Positions 44,880 through 54,439 of a DNA stretch of 55,297 nucleotides are shown here, one piece after another. Source of the stretch: an uncultured Cellvibrio sp. (GTDB lineage Bacteria; Pseudomonadota; Gammaproteobacteria; Pseudomonadales; Cellvibrionaceae); the NCBI GenBank assembly GCA_946481735.1, contig CAMLOU010000005.1, forward strand, positions 1-55,297. Direction: 5' to 3'. Position numbers and translations under genes: made by a program. The stretch's first letter is position 1, and every line of letters starts with the position of its first letter. The notes below the pieces were generated by a model. That model searched no databases, was not told the origin of the DNA, and saw nothing but the letters and a program-made list of their open reading frames with translations.

Positions 44880-45220
44880 AGATGCTACAAATACAGGATA
44901 GATAGTAACAAGTTTGGCGTTATCGCCAAGCGAGTTTGGCGTTAGGCCTGTTATTTCGAAACCTTCAAGTCAGGGACGACTTGAAGGAGCTACAGGGAAG
45001 ATTCATTCGCCACATCCCTGTGGCTCACCCTGCGGGCAGCTTCGCTGTGCAAATTGGCTCTCCTGCCAATTTGTCATGCGTTTTCGAAATAACAGGCCCA
45101 ATCACAAACGGATTCTAGAGCCCCTTTTTTATCCCCTCTTTACCCCACAAAAAAACTGTACTAGCATCCATCGTTTTCAACACCCGCATAACCCTCCTAC
45201 TCACCACCACGGACGAAACT
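44880..45220. other. intergenic region after the GH3 gene
   Basis: 341 bases. It has a direct repeat AGTTTGGCGTTA (44911-44922 and 44933-44944), a small hairpin TTGGCGTTATCGCCAA at 44914-44929, and element H2. An open frame across this region is made of repeat sequence and is not a gene. Confidence 0.6.
44945..45098. repeat. element H2: long version of the H element
   Basis: Perfect 17-base arms at 44945-44961 and 45082-45098. The inner hairpin CCTTCAAGTC, AGGGAC, GACTTGAAGG (44962-44987) and following AGCTACAGGGAAG match H1 closely. The interior is 120 bases and includes extra stems, for example AAATTGGC with GCCAATTT. An outer GTTTG/CAAAC pair is shared with H1. It sits 3' of the GH3 gene and may end its transcript. 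Confidence 0.88.
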
Positions 45221-45772
45221 ATGAAAACCTATAAAACCTGCATCGCGTTATTACTCGGTTGTGCAATCAGCACACCAGCCCTGGCTGTAAAGATCGACAT
45301 GACCCCAGGCCTGTGGGAACACAAATTCACCATGACTAACCCGAGCGGCGAAATGGCCGCCGCAATGAAACAAATGCAAGATCAACTGGCAAACATGTCG
45401 CCGGAAGAGCGCAAGATGATGGAGACCATGATGGCGTCCTATGGTGTTGGCATCGGGGAAGACGGCACAACGGTCAAGATGTGCATTACGCAAGAAGATA
45501 TTGATCGCGGCGACCTGCCGCAACAGGATGAAGATTGCCAGCAGGAAATCCTCGAACAAACGAAGAATAAATTTAAAATTAAATTCACCTGTGCCGGTGA
45601 TCCGCCATCAAGCGGAACGGGAGAAGTTACCTTCAGCAGTCCCAAAGCCTACACCGGCAAATCAAGTTTTGTAACCCACGTGAACGGCAAGACAGAAGAA
45701 ATGGCAATGACGCAAAGCGGTAAATGGTTATCGGCCGATTGCGGTGCGATCAAGCCGGTCAGCGACAGATAA
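45221..45772 (+). CDS. DUF3617-family secreted protein
   Basis: 183 residues with a Sec signal peptide (CIALLLGCAISTPALA, then VKIDMTPG). The mature protein shows the DUF3617 pattern: MTPGLWEHKFTMTNPSGEMA, a helical segment MKQMQDQLANMSPEERKMME, then VKMCITQEDIDRGD, DCQQEILEQTKNKFKIKFTC and the closing AMTQSGKWLSADCGAIKP. Four Cys could form two disulfides. Function unknown; probably periplasmic. It stands alone, with a hairpin at 45780-45798 after its stop. Confidence 0.8.
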   Translation: MKTYKTCIALLLGCAISTPALAVKIDMTPGLWEHKFTMTNPSGEMAAAMKQMQDQLANMSPEERKMMETMMASYGVGIGEDGTTVKMCITQEDIDRGDLPQQDEDCQQEILEQTKNKFKIKFTCAGDPPSSGTGEVTFSSPKAYTGKSSFVTHVNGKTEEMAMTQSGKWLSADCGAIKPVSDR

Positions 45773-46391
45773 TATGAGCGTCGGGCCGATGGCCCGACCG
45801 TATGTTATTCACTTCACAAAATTCCATCCTTACTTCAATGTGCGTTAAGCAACAAAGTGTAAACTCCTCGCAACCTATCCTGTTAAATTTAAACGTCAAT
45901 TGCCATGAGATATTCTGGTGCATAATTATCGCAATTGCCCGTTTGTGGACTGTCTAGCCATCGCAACAAACGAAGCGCAAATTTGAAAAATTTCGTTAAG
46001 CCAGATTAATGGTGATGAGGCCTCACCAAAAAATATTCACGCCAGACGCACTTTAGATGCCACAGGACTATAAAATGCGCGCCGTTTGTTGTTACCATCC
46101 GTTAATAAACTTTTTGCTTGTCAGTGCAGATGTCTATACTTTTCACGTTAATCGCCATTTTTCTCAATTACCTGTTTCAAAGATCCCAATGTGTGTCCCG
46201 GGACGAGACCGATCAATAACTCATCCCATCTTCATCATCACAAAAAACAAAAAAGGATTTAGATGCCTGAACCCTTTTGCTCATGCACGTATTAACACAT
46301 AGCAACTGTTGAATAGTTTTCGGTTGGTATGTTGCTTACCGGAACGCCGTCACGCGGCCTTAATCCGCTAACTTGCATATTGAGAATATTC
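45773..46391. other. intergenic region before the PAS hybrid kinase
   Basis: 619 bases. It holds the terminator hairpin at 45780-45798, and otherwise AT-rich sequence that should include the kinase promoter. A frame at 46057-46302 has no ribosome site or recognisable product and is not accepted. Confidence 0.45.
45780..45798 (+). terminator. hairpin 3' of the DUF3617 gene
   Basis: GTCGGGCC, GAT, GGCCCGAC forms a perfect 8-bp stem seven bases after the stop codon, but without a clear U-tract. Confidence 0.55.
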
Positions 46392-48425
46392 ATGACGTAC
46401 ATGGACACCAAGCTAATGAATGATGCTGCAATAAATACGAGTTCGTCTTCTGCTATGGGTTGGCTTGATGCGAAACTGATCGACCTGATGCCTGCGGCCG
46501 TTTATGTTTGCGCGGCGCCCTCTGGTTTGATCGTGCGTTACAATGAACGCGCGGCTGAGCTCTGGGGAAGGCGGCCGCACCTCGGTGAAACTGATGAACA
46601 CTTTTGTGGTGCGTATCGCCTGTTCTGGATAGATGGCACGCCCCTGCCACATGCGAATACTCCCATGGCACAGGTGTTGAAAACTGGCGAACCGGTGCGG
46701 GATCAGGACGTGATGATTGAGCGCCCGGACGGTAGCCGTGTGATGGTAATCGTTAATATTGATGTAATCCGCGATGACCAACAAAATATTGTGGGTGCGG
46801 TGAATGTTTTAAAAGATGTTACTGAACGAAAAAAAACCGAAGCCAGATTGGCTCATGTCCAACATGAATCCGAACGCTTGCGCCGTCTCTACGAAACTAT
46901 TCTCGCGACCATTCCTGATTTTGTTTACATTTTTGATCTCAATTTCCGATATACCTACGCTAATGATGCATTGTTGAAAATGTTAGGAAAAACCTGGGAT
47001 GAAGCTATTGGCAAAACATGTCTTGAGCTGGGTTATCCCGCCTGGCATGCTGCCAAGCATGATCGGGAGTTAACCCAGGTATTAACAACGGGGCGTCCGG
47101 TTCAGGATGAAGTGCCGTTTATCGGTACCCATGGCTTGCGTATCTACGATTATATTTTTGTTCCGGTGTTTGGTGCCAATGGCGAGATTGAAGCGATTGC
47201 CGGCACCACACGCGATGTGACGGAACGCAAGCATATGGAACAGGAACTCCAAAGCCGTGCAGAAGAGCTGGCCGAAGCCGACCGAAAGAAAGATGAATTC
47301 ATTGCATTGCTTGCCCATGAATTGCGCAACCCTCTTGCGCCGGTACGCAATGGTTTGCGCATCCTTGAACTGGCAGAAAACGATCCGCAGACGCTGTCCC
47401 AGGTACGCCTGATGATGGAACGGCAGCTGACCCACATGGTGCGTTTGATTGACGATTTGCTGGATGTCTCGCGGATGAACCGCAATAAATTACATCTGCA
47501 AAAACATCGCGTATCGTTGCAAGAAGTGATCAACAATGCAGTAGAGGCAACACGTCCGGCTATTGAAGCCGCGAACCATTCGTTGACCGTGTCATTGCCG
47601 GACAAACCGATATTCCTTGATGCTGACCTCACGCGCCTGGCACAGGTGTTCAGCAACCTGTTATCCAACAGCGCAAAATATACCAAACCGGGCGGAAAGA
47701 TCTGGCTGATCGCTGAGCCGGAGGGGGATCAACTGATCGTGGAGGTGCGCGATAACGGTATCGGTATTCCCGCTGCTTCCTTGCCGAATATCTTTGATAT
47801 GTTTTCGCAAGTACCGAGTGATAGCGATCATTGCACGGATGGCCTGGGTATCGGGTTGGCGCTGGTGAAAGCCCTGGTGGAGATGCATCAGGGCAGGGTC
47901 AGTGCAAGCAGCGATGGGCCAGATCAAGGCAGCATCTTTCGGGTAACTCTGCCCATATTAAGCGCGGTGGTGGATGTACAACCGGAGCCGCGCGTGCAGG
48001 ATATCCATGCGCCTGATCAACCGAAACGACGCATCCTGATCGTTGACGACAATCACGATGCGTGCGATTCCATGGCGATGCTGCTGAATTTATTAGGCCA
48101 CGACGTGCGTATCGCCCACGATGGCTTTGAAGCCCTGGAGTGCGTGAAAGAATTTGCACCCCATATTGTATTGATGGATGTGGGCATGCCCAACCTGAAC
48201 GGGTACGACGCGACGCGTCTGATTCGCGAACAAACTAACGGAAAAGCGATTACCATCGTGGCGGTAACCGGTTGGGGCCAGGAGGGTGATCGCACCCAGT
48301 CACGGGCGGCGGGGTGCGACGGGCATCTGGTGAAGCCGGTCAATTTAAAGGATATCGAAGACTTGTTGCGTGACTTGAAACTGCGCGAGGAAAAAGTCCA
48401 GATACACGGCGAAACCATGCTCTAG
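46392..48425 (+). CDS. PAS-PAS hybrid histidine kinase with receiver domain
   Basis: 677 residues if begun at ATG 46392; the start is uncertain because no strong ribosome site is seen. No membrane helix or signal peptide, so cytoplasmic. Two PAS domains (~25-145, LMPAAVYVCAAPSGLIVRYN; ~160-285, TIPDFVYIFDLNFRYTYAND), then HisKA with FIALLAHELRNPLAPVRNG (His309), ATPase motifs (SNLLSNSAKYT, EVRDNGIGIP, GLGIGLALVKALVEMHQG) and a receiver RRILIVDDNHDACDSM with Asp596 in IVLMDVGMPNLNGYD. The two PAS domains would sense an internal signal. It is convergent with the CheR gene, only 11 bases apart, and may act in the same network. Confidence 0.9.
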   Translation: MTYMDTKLMNDAAINTSSSSAMGWLDAKLIDLMPAAVYVCAAPSGLIVRYNERAAELWGRRPHLGETDEHFCGAYRLFWIDGTPLPHANTPMAQVLKTGEPVRDQDVMIERPDGSRVMVIVNIDVIRDDQQNIVGAVNVLKDVTERKKTEARLAHVQHESERLRRLYETILATIPDFVYIFDLNFRYTYANDALLKMLGKTWDEAIGKTCLELGYPAWHAAKHDRELTQVLTTGRPVQDEVPFIGTHGLRIYDYIFVPVFGANGEIEAIAGTTRDVTERKHMEQELQSRAEELAEADRKKDEFIALLAHELRNPLAPVRNGLRILELAENDPQTLSQVRLMMERQLTHMVRLIDDLLDVSRMNRNKLHLQKHRVSLQEVINNAVEATRPAIEAANHSLTVSLPDKPIFLDADLTRLAQVFSNLLSNSAKYTKPGGKIWLIAEPEGDQLIVEVRDNGIGIPAASLPNIFDMFSQVPSDSDHCTDGLGIGLALVKALVEMHQGRVSASSDGPDQGSIFRVTLPILSAVVDVQPEPRVQDIHAPDQPKRRILIVDDNHDACDSMAMLLNLLGHDVRIAHDGFEALECVKEFAPHIVLMDVGMPNLNGYDATRLIREQTNGKAITIVAVTGWGQEGDRTQSRAAGCDGHLVKPVNLKDIEDLLRDLKLREEKVQIHGETML

Positions 48426-48436
48426 GCATTATTCAC

Positions 48437-49285
48437 TCACGCGATCTTGCGCCAGATTTTTTGATCGCGTTCCGCCAGCTGGAATTTATTTGCCACGGCA
48501 GAAAATTTCAGCGTCTCCTTGGTGCCCAATGCCAGAAAACCCAGGCTCTCCAGACTTTCATCAAATAACGCCAATACCTTTTCCTGCAAGGGTTTATCGA
48601 AATAGATCAACACATTGCGGCACAAAATCAATTGAAACTCGTTAAAAGAGCGATCAGATACCAGGTTGTGTGTAGATAAAACAAAGCGTTCGGACAAGGT
48701 GCTGTCGAGTTTGGCCCGATTATAATTGGCCGTGTAATAGCGGGAGAAATCCTGCTTGCCGCCAGCGAGGATATAATTCTCCGACCAGGTTTTCATCTGG
48801 GTCAAAGGGTAAATCCCCTCGCGCGCAACATCGAGCACAACGGGATTGATGTCGGTGGCATAAAGCAATGATTTATGCAGCAGGTTTGCTTCGCGCAGCA
48901 GGATCGCCATGGAGTAAACTTCTTCGCCGGTTGAACAACCGGCGTGCCATATCCGGATTAATGGCTTGGTCGCCATCAGCGGCAGAATGTCTTTGCGAAG
49001 AACGCGATAAAACTCCGGGTCGCGGAACATTTCGGTTACGTTAACGGTAATTTCTTCCACAAAACGATTCAAAAAGCCCTCATCGTAGCGCAGGCGAAAA
49101 CGAAACTCCGCGAAGCTGGCATACTTGTCCAGCGACATTAAACGATAAATCCGGCGGGTAAGCGACGAACGGGAATAACCCCGGAAGTCGTAGCCGTGAT
49201 GTTCAATCAGATCATTCAGGATGATGTTGATATGTTCGTCATCCAGAACGACCGGCGGGTTGTGCGAACCGTCAATGTTTTTCAT
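48437..49285 (-). CDS. cheR: CheR-type protein-glutamate methyltransferase
   Basis: 282 residues from ATG at 49285, inside the end of the upstream kinase gene (14-base overlap). The N-terminal helical domain (LIEHHGYDFRGYSRSSLTRR) is followed by the SAM fold: IRIWHAGCSTGEEVYSMAIL, LLYATDINPVVLDVAREGIY and FQLILCRNVLIYFDKPLQEK. CheR enzymes methylate Glu side chains of chemoreceptors, but no receptor, CheA or CheB is present here. CheR genes next to CHASE3/GAF hybrid kinases occur in other bacteria. Its methylation target could be the sensor itself; that is inference. Confidence 0.9.
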   Translation of the reverse strand: MKNIDGSHNPPVVLDDEHINIILNDLIEHHGYDFRGYSRSSLTRRIYRLMSLDKYASFAEFRFRLRYDEGFLNRFVEEITVNVTEMFRDPEFYRVLRKDILPLMATKPLIRIWHAGCSTGEEVYSMAILLREANLLHKSLLYATDINPVVLDVAREGIYPLTQMKTWSENYILAGGKQDFSRYYTANYNRAKLDSTLSERFVLSTHNLVSDRSFNEFQLILCRNVLIYFDKPLQEKVLALFDESLESLGFLALGTKETLKFSAVANKFQLAERDQKIWRKIA

Positions 49286-52200
49286 AGAGCCAAACGCGCA
49301 GTAATGACAAAAGTTGGTCAATATCGACGGGTTTGGTGATGTAATCAGAAGCTCCCGCCTGGATGCATTTTTCGCGGTCACCGACCATCGCTTTTGCGGT
49401 AACGGCGATGATCGGCAATTCATTATAAGCAGGATTATGGCGTATAGCCTTCGTCGTTTCGTAGCCGTCCATCTCCGGCATCATCATATCCATCAGGACG
49501 ATGTCGATGTGCGGATTCTCTGCCAGTTGTTGCAGGGCGTCCTTGCCGTCGATAGCGGTTATGACGTTCATCTTGATGCTTTCCATCACCTTGGTCAGGG
49601 AGAAAATATTGCGCACATCGTCATCAACCAGCAGCACGGTTTTATCTTCCAGTACCTCGTCCAGGGTCAGGGTGTGCTGGCGGGATTTTTTGGTGCTGTT
49701 GTCGGCATCCTTCTTCTCCATCAGGTGGAGGAACAGGGACACTTCATCAAGGATGCGCCGGAACGAATGCGCTGTTTTCACCACAATGGAATCGGCGTAG
49801 CGTTTGATCCTGACCTCTTCGCTGGATGATAAACTCTTGCCGGTGAACACAATAATCGGCAGGTTTTCCAGTCCCGGTGTTTTCTTTACTTCTTCCAGTG
49901 TGTCATAAGCACGTTCGTGGGGAACGCACATATCCAGCACGACACAATCGACATCCTGCTGTTTGAGCGAGCTGACGGCGTCATCAAGGCCGCTCTTGAC
50001 TTCGAGGCGCACATCAAACTTTTGCAAGAAGTAGGCGAGTGCATTGGCGTGCTTGGTGTTCTCCTCAACGATCAATACTTTTTTCGGATGGTGCGTCAGC
50101 ACGTACTCAATCTTCTGAAAGACATCGTGCATCTTTTCAAAGGCAATGGGTTTTTCAATAAAATCGACAGCGCCTTTTAGCAAGCTTTCATTTTTAAACT
50201 GGTGCACCGACATAATATGTACCGGAATATGACGCGTACCCGGATTGGCCTTCAGCTCTTCCATCACTTCCCAGCCATCTTTCACCGGCAGCTGGATATC
50301 AAGGAGGATGCCCAGGGGCAGGAATTCTTTTGCCAATTCCAGCCCTTCGTCGCCGCGCACGGCCACGATGCCCTTGTAGCCTTTTTCACGCGTGTATTCC
50401 AACAGTGCCTTGGCAAAATTAATATCATCTTCAATGATCAGAATCACTTTGTCGGCACGGCCGATATGCGCGCGGTCATCGGGAATGCCACGGGGAACAT
50501 CGGTGCTGATAAATTTCTTGCGGGTTACTTCAGCGGGAGCCGGTGCAGGAGGGGCTGCCGGTGTCGGTTGCGGTAACGCCAGGTTGTTTTTGCACAGGGG
50601 GATACGAATCGTAAATTCACTGCCCGCATTCACTTCACTGACCAGGCGAATTTCACCACCCAATAATTTCACCAGCTCACGGCTGATGGACAGCCCCAGA
50701 CCGGTACCACCGTATTTGCGCTGGGTTGAACCGTCAGCCTGTTGGAAAGCTTCAAATACCAGATCCTGTTTGTCCTTGGGAATACCGATGCCGGTGTCTT
50801 TTACGATGATATCCAGCAGGCGCGTATCCTTGGCCACCGGTGCCACCGTCAGGCTGACATAACCCTCGGCCGTAAATTTAAGTGCATTGGATACCAGGTT
50901 ACGAATGATTTGTTCCAGGCGCAGCTTGTCGGTTTCGATAGTTTCCGGTAGACCCGGAGCCACCTGTACTTTGAATTCCAGGTTCTTGCCGAGTGCCACC
51001 GGTGTGAACAGGGATTTAATATCATTCACAATCTCGGCGATGGGCACCCATTGATATTCCAGCTCCATCTTGCCGGATTCGATCTTCGACAAATCGAGAA
51101 TCTCATCAATGAGTGTCAACAAACCTTGCCCGGAGGTTTCAATCACGCGGGCATATTCGATCTGGTCGCTGGTCAGGTTATGGTTGTTGGTTTCCGACAT
51201 CAAACGCGACAACAACAGGATTGAGTTCAGTGGTGTGCGCAATTCGTGGGACATGTTGGCCAGGAATTCCGATTTGTAACGCATGCTTTGCGCCAGGGCA
51301 TCGGCTTTTTCCTGAATCTCGATATTTCTGGCAGAGATAACCTGGTTTCGCTCTTCCAGTAACAGGCTGCGTTCTTCCAGCGCCTGATTGGCAAAGTGCA
51401 ACTCATCCTGTTGCGCACGCAGTTCTTCTTCCGAGGCTTGCAGCTTCTCGGCCTGCATCTCCAGCTCGCTGTTGATATTTTCCAGCTCGGTGTGTTGTGC
51501 CTGCAGTTCCTCCGCTTGTGATTGGGTTTCGTCGAGCAGTTCTTGCAAGCGGCGACGATTTTGTGCGGCAGAGATAGCAATACCGATGTTGTGCACGGCG
51601 TTTCTCAAAAATTCTATTTCGCGCTCACTAAACTGATTCAGGGACGCCAGCTCAATCGCTCCCTTGATGGTATGTCCGTCCGTAATCGGAATGGCGACGA
51701 GATGCTTCGGCAGTGCTTCACCCAGGCTGAACTTGATATAGATACTTTCCGGCGGAATATCTTTCAACTCCATCATGCGATTGGTGGCCACTGCCTGACC
51801 GATAACACCTTCGCCCAATTTAAAACGGTCTCGGGCCGGGTCGGCAGAATAGGCGTAGCCGGCAAAAAAGCGCAGCTCTTCGTGTTCGAGAATATACACA
51901 GCGCCGGCGTGGGCATTGATGAAGCCGGCAATAAACTCAACGATGCTTTTGCACAGTTTTTCGATATTGTGTTCGCCGATCATGACATCATTCAGTGAAG
52001 CCATCCCGCCTTGCGCCCACTCTTTATCGGACAGTATCTGAAATGACTGTTCCAGCGACGCCGCCATTTTATTGAGCGACACGGCGACGTTGCCGAGAGA
52101 ATCGGATTGCTGATTGTCGATCCGAATCGCGTAGTTGCCCAGGGCAATGCGATCAGCAACGCTCTGGATAATCTCAATGCGTTGGCTGATATCCTGGTCT

Positions 52201-52850
52201 TTGCGTTCCAGTTCCTTTTGTAGCAAGGCCCGTTGGGCAAAATCATTCCTGATGCGAACATAAAACAGGGTGGTGATAAGCAAGGCAATCAGCGCAGCAA
52301 TGACAATGAGCGCCGTGGTGTATCTGGCGGAGCCATTCATATCAGCAACCCGGCCTGCCAACAACTCAGTCTCATGTTGTTTCATGGTCGACAAGGTTTG
52401 TTCAACCTTGTCCATCAGTTCCTTACCCTTGGCGAGGCCTTCGGTATCAATAATGCCGGTTGTGTCTTTGTGGGCAACCAACTGGTTAAGCAAAACCAGG
52501 CGGTTTTCGATATGTGCCCGTAACTCCTGTGCAGATTCCTGTTGTACCGCGTTATCCACCGTCAATTCATCAATCAGGTCCAGTGCGTCGCGCGCGCTAC
52601 GTTGGGAATAATGAAAAAATTCGAGATATTCGGTATCACCCGTCATCAGGTAACCTCGTTGCCCCGCTTCTGCCTCACGCATGGCCGCCAGTATTTCTTC
52701 CGCATCAATAATGATTCTGTTGGAGTGATTAACCCAATGGATATTGGCCAGCAGGTTATTAATGCTGATGAACGAAGCGGTAGAGCTGATAAACAGTACC
52801 AGCAGTGATATGCCAAAACCGATAAGCAGGTTACTTGTGTATTTTTTCAT
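49272..52850 (-). CDS. CHASE3-HAMP-GAF hybrid histidine kinase with three receivers
   Basis: 1192 residues. Membrane helices at ~10-30 and ~178-198 enclose a periplasmic CHASE3 domain (AMREAEAGQRGYLMTGDTEY, LEFFHYSQRS). Then HAMP (~200-265), GAF (~285-430), a long coiled coil (~430-520), HisKA with FLANMSHELRTPLNSILLLS (His535), ATPase motifs (LVSNALKFT, DTGIGIPKD, GTGLGLSISRELV), and three receivers: IEDDINFAKA with LLDIQLPVKDGW, IVEENTKHANALAY with CVVLDMCVPHE, and LVDDDVRNIFSL with IVLMDMMMPEMDGYE. The middle receiver has EEN instead of EDD, so its metal binding may be weaker. The gene begins two bases after the receiver-PAS-kinase stop and overlaps cheR, so the three form an operon. Confidence 0.92.
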   Translation of the reverse strand: MKKYTSNLLIGFGISLLVLFISSTASFISINNLLANIHWVNHSNRIIIDAEEILAAMREAEAGQRGYLMTGDTEYLEFFHYSQRSARDALDLIDELTVDNAVQQESAQELRAHIENRLVLLNQLVAHKDTTGIIDTEGLAKGKELMDKVEQTLSTMKQHETELLAGRVADMNGSARYTTALIVIAALIALLITTLFYVRIRNDFAQRALLQKELERKDQDISQRIEIIQSVADRIALGNYAIRIDNQQSDSLGNVAVSLNKMAASLEQSFQILSDKEWAQGGMASLNDVMIGEHNIEKLCKSIVEFIAGFINAHAGAVYILEHEELRFFAGYAYSADPARDRFKLGEGVIGQAVATNRMMELKDIPPESIYIKFSLGEALPKHLVAIPITDGHTIKGAIELASLNQFSEREIEFLRNAVHNIGIAISAAQNRRRLQELLDETQSQAEELQAQHTELENINSELEMQAEKLQASEEELRAQQDELHFANQALEERSLLLEERNQVISARNIEIQEKADALAQSMRYKSEFLANMSHELRTPLNSILLLSRLMSETNNHNLTSDQIEYARVIETSGQGLLTLIDEILDLSKIESGKMELEYQWVPIAEIVNDIKSLFTPVALGKNLEFKVQVAPGLPETIETDKLRLEQIIRNLVSNALKFTAEGYVSLTVAPVAKDTRLLDIIVKDTGIGIPKDKQDLVFEAFQQADGSTQRKYGGTGLGLSISRELVKLLGGEIRLVSEVNAGSEFTIRIPLCKNNLALPQPTPAAPPAPAPAEVTRKKFISTDVPRGIPDDRAHIGRADKVILIIEDDINFAKALLEYTREKGYKGIVAVRGDEGLELAKEFLPLGILLDIQLPVKDGWEVMEELKANPGTRHIPVHIMSVHQFKNESLLKGAVDFIEKPIAFEKMHDVFQKIEYVLTHHPKKVLIVEENTKHANALAYFLQKFDVRLEVKSGLDDAVSSLKQQDVDCVVLDMCVPHERAYDTLEEVKKTPGLENLPIIVFTGKSLSSSEEVRIKRYADSIVVKTAHSFRRILDEVSLFLHLMEKKDADNSTKKSRQHTLTLDEVLEDKTVLLVDDDVRNIFSLTKVMESIKMNVITAIDGKDALQQLAENPHIDIVLMDMMMPEMDGYETTKAIRHNPAYNELPIIAVTAKAMVGDREKCIQAGASDYITKPVDIDQLLSLLRVWLYEKH

Positions 52851-52852
52851 GA

Positions 52853-54439
52853 TTAATCGTCGACACGCATGGCGGATTGTTTGATGGGCAGAACCATGAT
52901 AAATCTGGCTCCCTGATTCTCGTTGCTTTCTACCGTGATGATACCGTTGTGGGTATCGATGACTTTTTTGACAATAGCCAAGCCGATACCGGTGCCTTGC
53001 GCACCATCGCGCTGGTTCAGTCGCTGGAATATCTCAAATATCTTGTCAGAGAATTTTTGATCAAAGCCAATACCGTTGTCTTGAAAGATGATGCGGCAGA
53101 ATTGGCCGTGGTCATCTTGCGCCGCCGTAAATGACTTTTCCTCGACCAGCTCTGAAGTGATGGCGATTTCCGGATGTTGGGTATCCTGGGAAAACTTGAG
53201 TGAATTGGTCAGCAGGTTCTGGAAGACCTGGCGTATCTGGCCGGGGATAGCTTCCATATGAGGGAACTGGCCCAGGTGAATTCTCGCCTCGCGCGATTTT
53301 ATTTCCCACTCGAAATCCTGCAGCAGCTCATTGATGACCGCGTTAAGGTCAAGGGTTTCGTAGAAGTTCTTATCGGGCAGGCGTGAATACTCAAGGACGT
53401 TTCTGATCAGGGTGCTCATCTTGGCTGCGGATTCAATAATCTTCTGCAACAATTTGGTACTGTTGAACGAATCGTTAATATAACGCTTGATAATCATATC
53501 GCTGAAGATCTGGATCTTGCGCAAGGGTTCCTGTAAATCGTGGGAGGCAATAAAGGCAAACTTTTGCAGTTCGGTGTTGCTGGCCTCGAGCTTCCTATTG
53601 ATTTCAATCAACTCGCGGGTGCGCTCTTCCACTTTTTTCTCAAGGGTCTGCGACATGAGTTTTTGCTCGTGGATGTCGGTAAAGATGCCCACCCAGCGCA
53701 CAATTTTTTCATCTTTGATGACCGGTGTGAAATAGAGAACGTGAAAGCGGTAGTCTGCACCAGCCGGTAACTTCAGGCGAAGTTCCTGCACACTTTGTTT
53801 GCCTGACGCAATGGTATGTTTGATATGCGCAGCGATGGCGAAATTATCCGCTTCGGGAAATTGGTCGGCTTGTTCGCTGTAGTTAAACCAAAGGTGGTTG
53901 ACGAACTCAATCTCCCCATCCTGGCAGGTGGTAAACGCCATGTGCGGCAGTGATTCCAGGGTAGACTTGAGTTCCTCCACCTTTTGCTCAAGCGCACTTT
54001 CTGCCTGCCGGCGAAACTCAATCTCTTCGCGCAGGAAGTTGTCTTTTTCGATCAGCTGCCGTTTCTGTTCCGACAGTTTGTAAAATGTTTTGATCTTTAG
54101 CAGCAGGATGTCCGCATCGACCGGTTTGGTGATGTAGTCCACCCCGCCGGACGCATAGCCCTTTGCAATATATTTTTTGTGGGTGTTAACCGCGGACAAA
54201 AAGATGATGGGAATGTCTTTGGTTTTGCTGTAACTCAATATGGTTTCGGCCACCTCAAAACCATCCATTTCCGGCATTTGCACATCAAGGATAATCAAGG
54301 CGTAACTGGAAGGGTTCTTCAGGATCAGCTTCAGTGCTTCTTCGCCGGACGATGCCGCATGCACGCGAAAATTATTTAGCTCAAGCAGCGCTTGTAAGGA
54401 AAAGACATTTTCCTGGTTATCATCAACTATCAGGATCAT
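52853..54439 (-). CDS. receiver-PAS-histidine kinase
   Basis: 528 residues. Receiver at 1-120 (MILIVDDNQENVFSLQALLE, Asp52 in LIILDVQMPEMDGFE, Lys in DYITKPVDA), a coiled segment, a PAS domain at ~155-275 (LESLPHMAFTTCQDGEIEFV), then HisKA with KFAFIASHDLQEPLRKIQIF, and ATPase motifs (NLLTNSLKFSQ, FQDNGIGFDQKFS, GTGIGLAIVKKVIDTHNG). The ASHDLQEPLRKI box is that of phytochrome-like kinases. There is no membrane helix. With the receiver in front, it may be phosphorylated by the downstream-encoded hybrid kinase and then act as a kinase. First gene of a three-gene operon ending in cheR. Confidence 0.92.
   Translation of the reverse strand: MILIVDDNQENVFSLQALLELNNFRVHAASSGEEALKLILKNPSSYALIILDVQMPEMDGFEVAETILSYSKTKDIPIIFLSAVNTHKKYIAKGYASGGVDYITKPVDADILLLKIKTFYKLSEQKRQLIEKDNFLREEIEFRRQAESALEQKVEELKSTLESLPHMAFTTCQDGEIEFVNHLWFNYSEQADQFPEADNFAIAAHIKHTIASGKQSVQELRLKLPAGADYRFHVLYFTPVIKDEKIVRWVGIFTDIHEQKLMSQTLEKKVEERTRELIEINRKLEASNTELQKFAFIASHDLQEPLRKIQIFSDMIIKRYINDSFNSTKLLQKIIESAAKMSTLIRNVLEYSRLPDKNFYETLDLNAVINELLQDFEWEIKSREARIHLGQFPHMEAIPGQIRQVFQNLLTNSLKFSQDTQHPEIAITSELVEEKSFTAAQDDHGQFCRIIFQDNGIGFDQKFSDKIFEIFQRLNQRDGAQGTGIGLAIVKKVIDTHNGIITVESNENQGARFIMVLPIKQSAMRVDD

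Noticed and set aside
44941..45098. Element H2 as an integron attC site
   Set aside because: GTTAGGC occurs on the left side and GCCCAAT on the right, the reverse of the attC order (RYYYAAC first, GTTRRRY last). There is no integrase or cassette array, and H1 lacks the motifs.
44914..45234. Open frame across element H2
   Set aside because: It consists of repeat and hairpin sequence; the true next gene is DUF3617 at 45221.
46057..46302. Small plus-strand gene before the PAS hybrid kinase
   Set aside because: No good ribosome site and no recognisable domain; it lies in an AT-rich promoter region.
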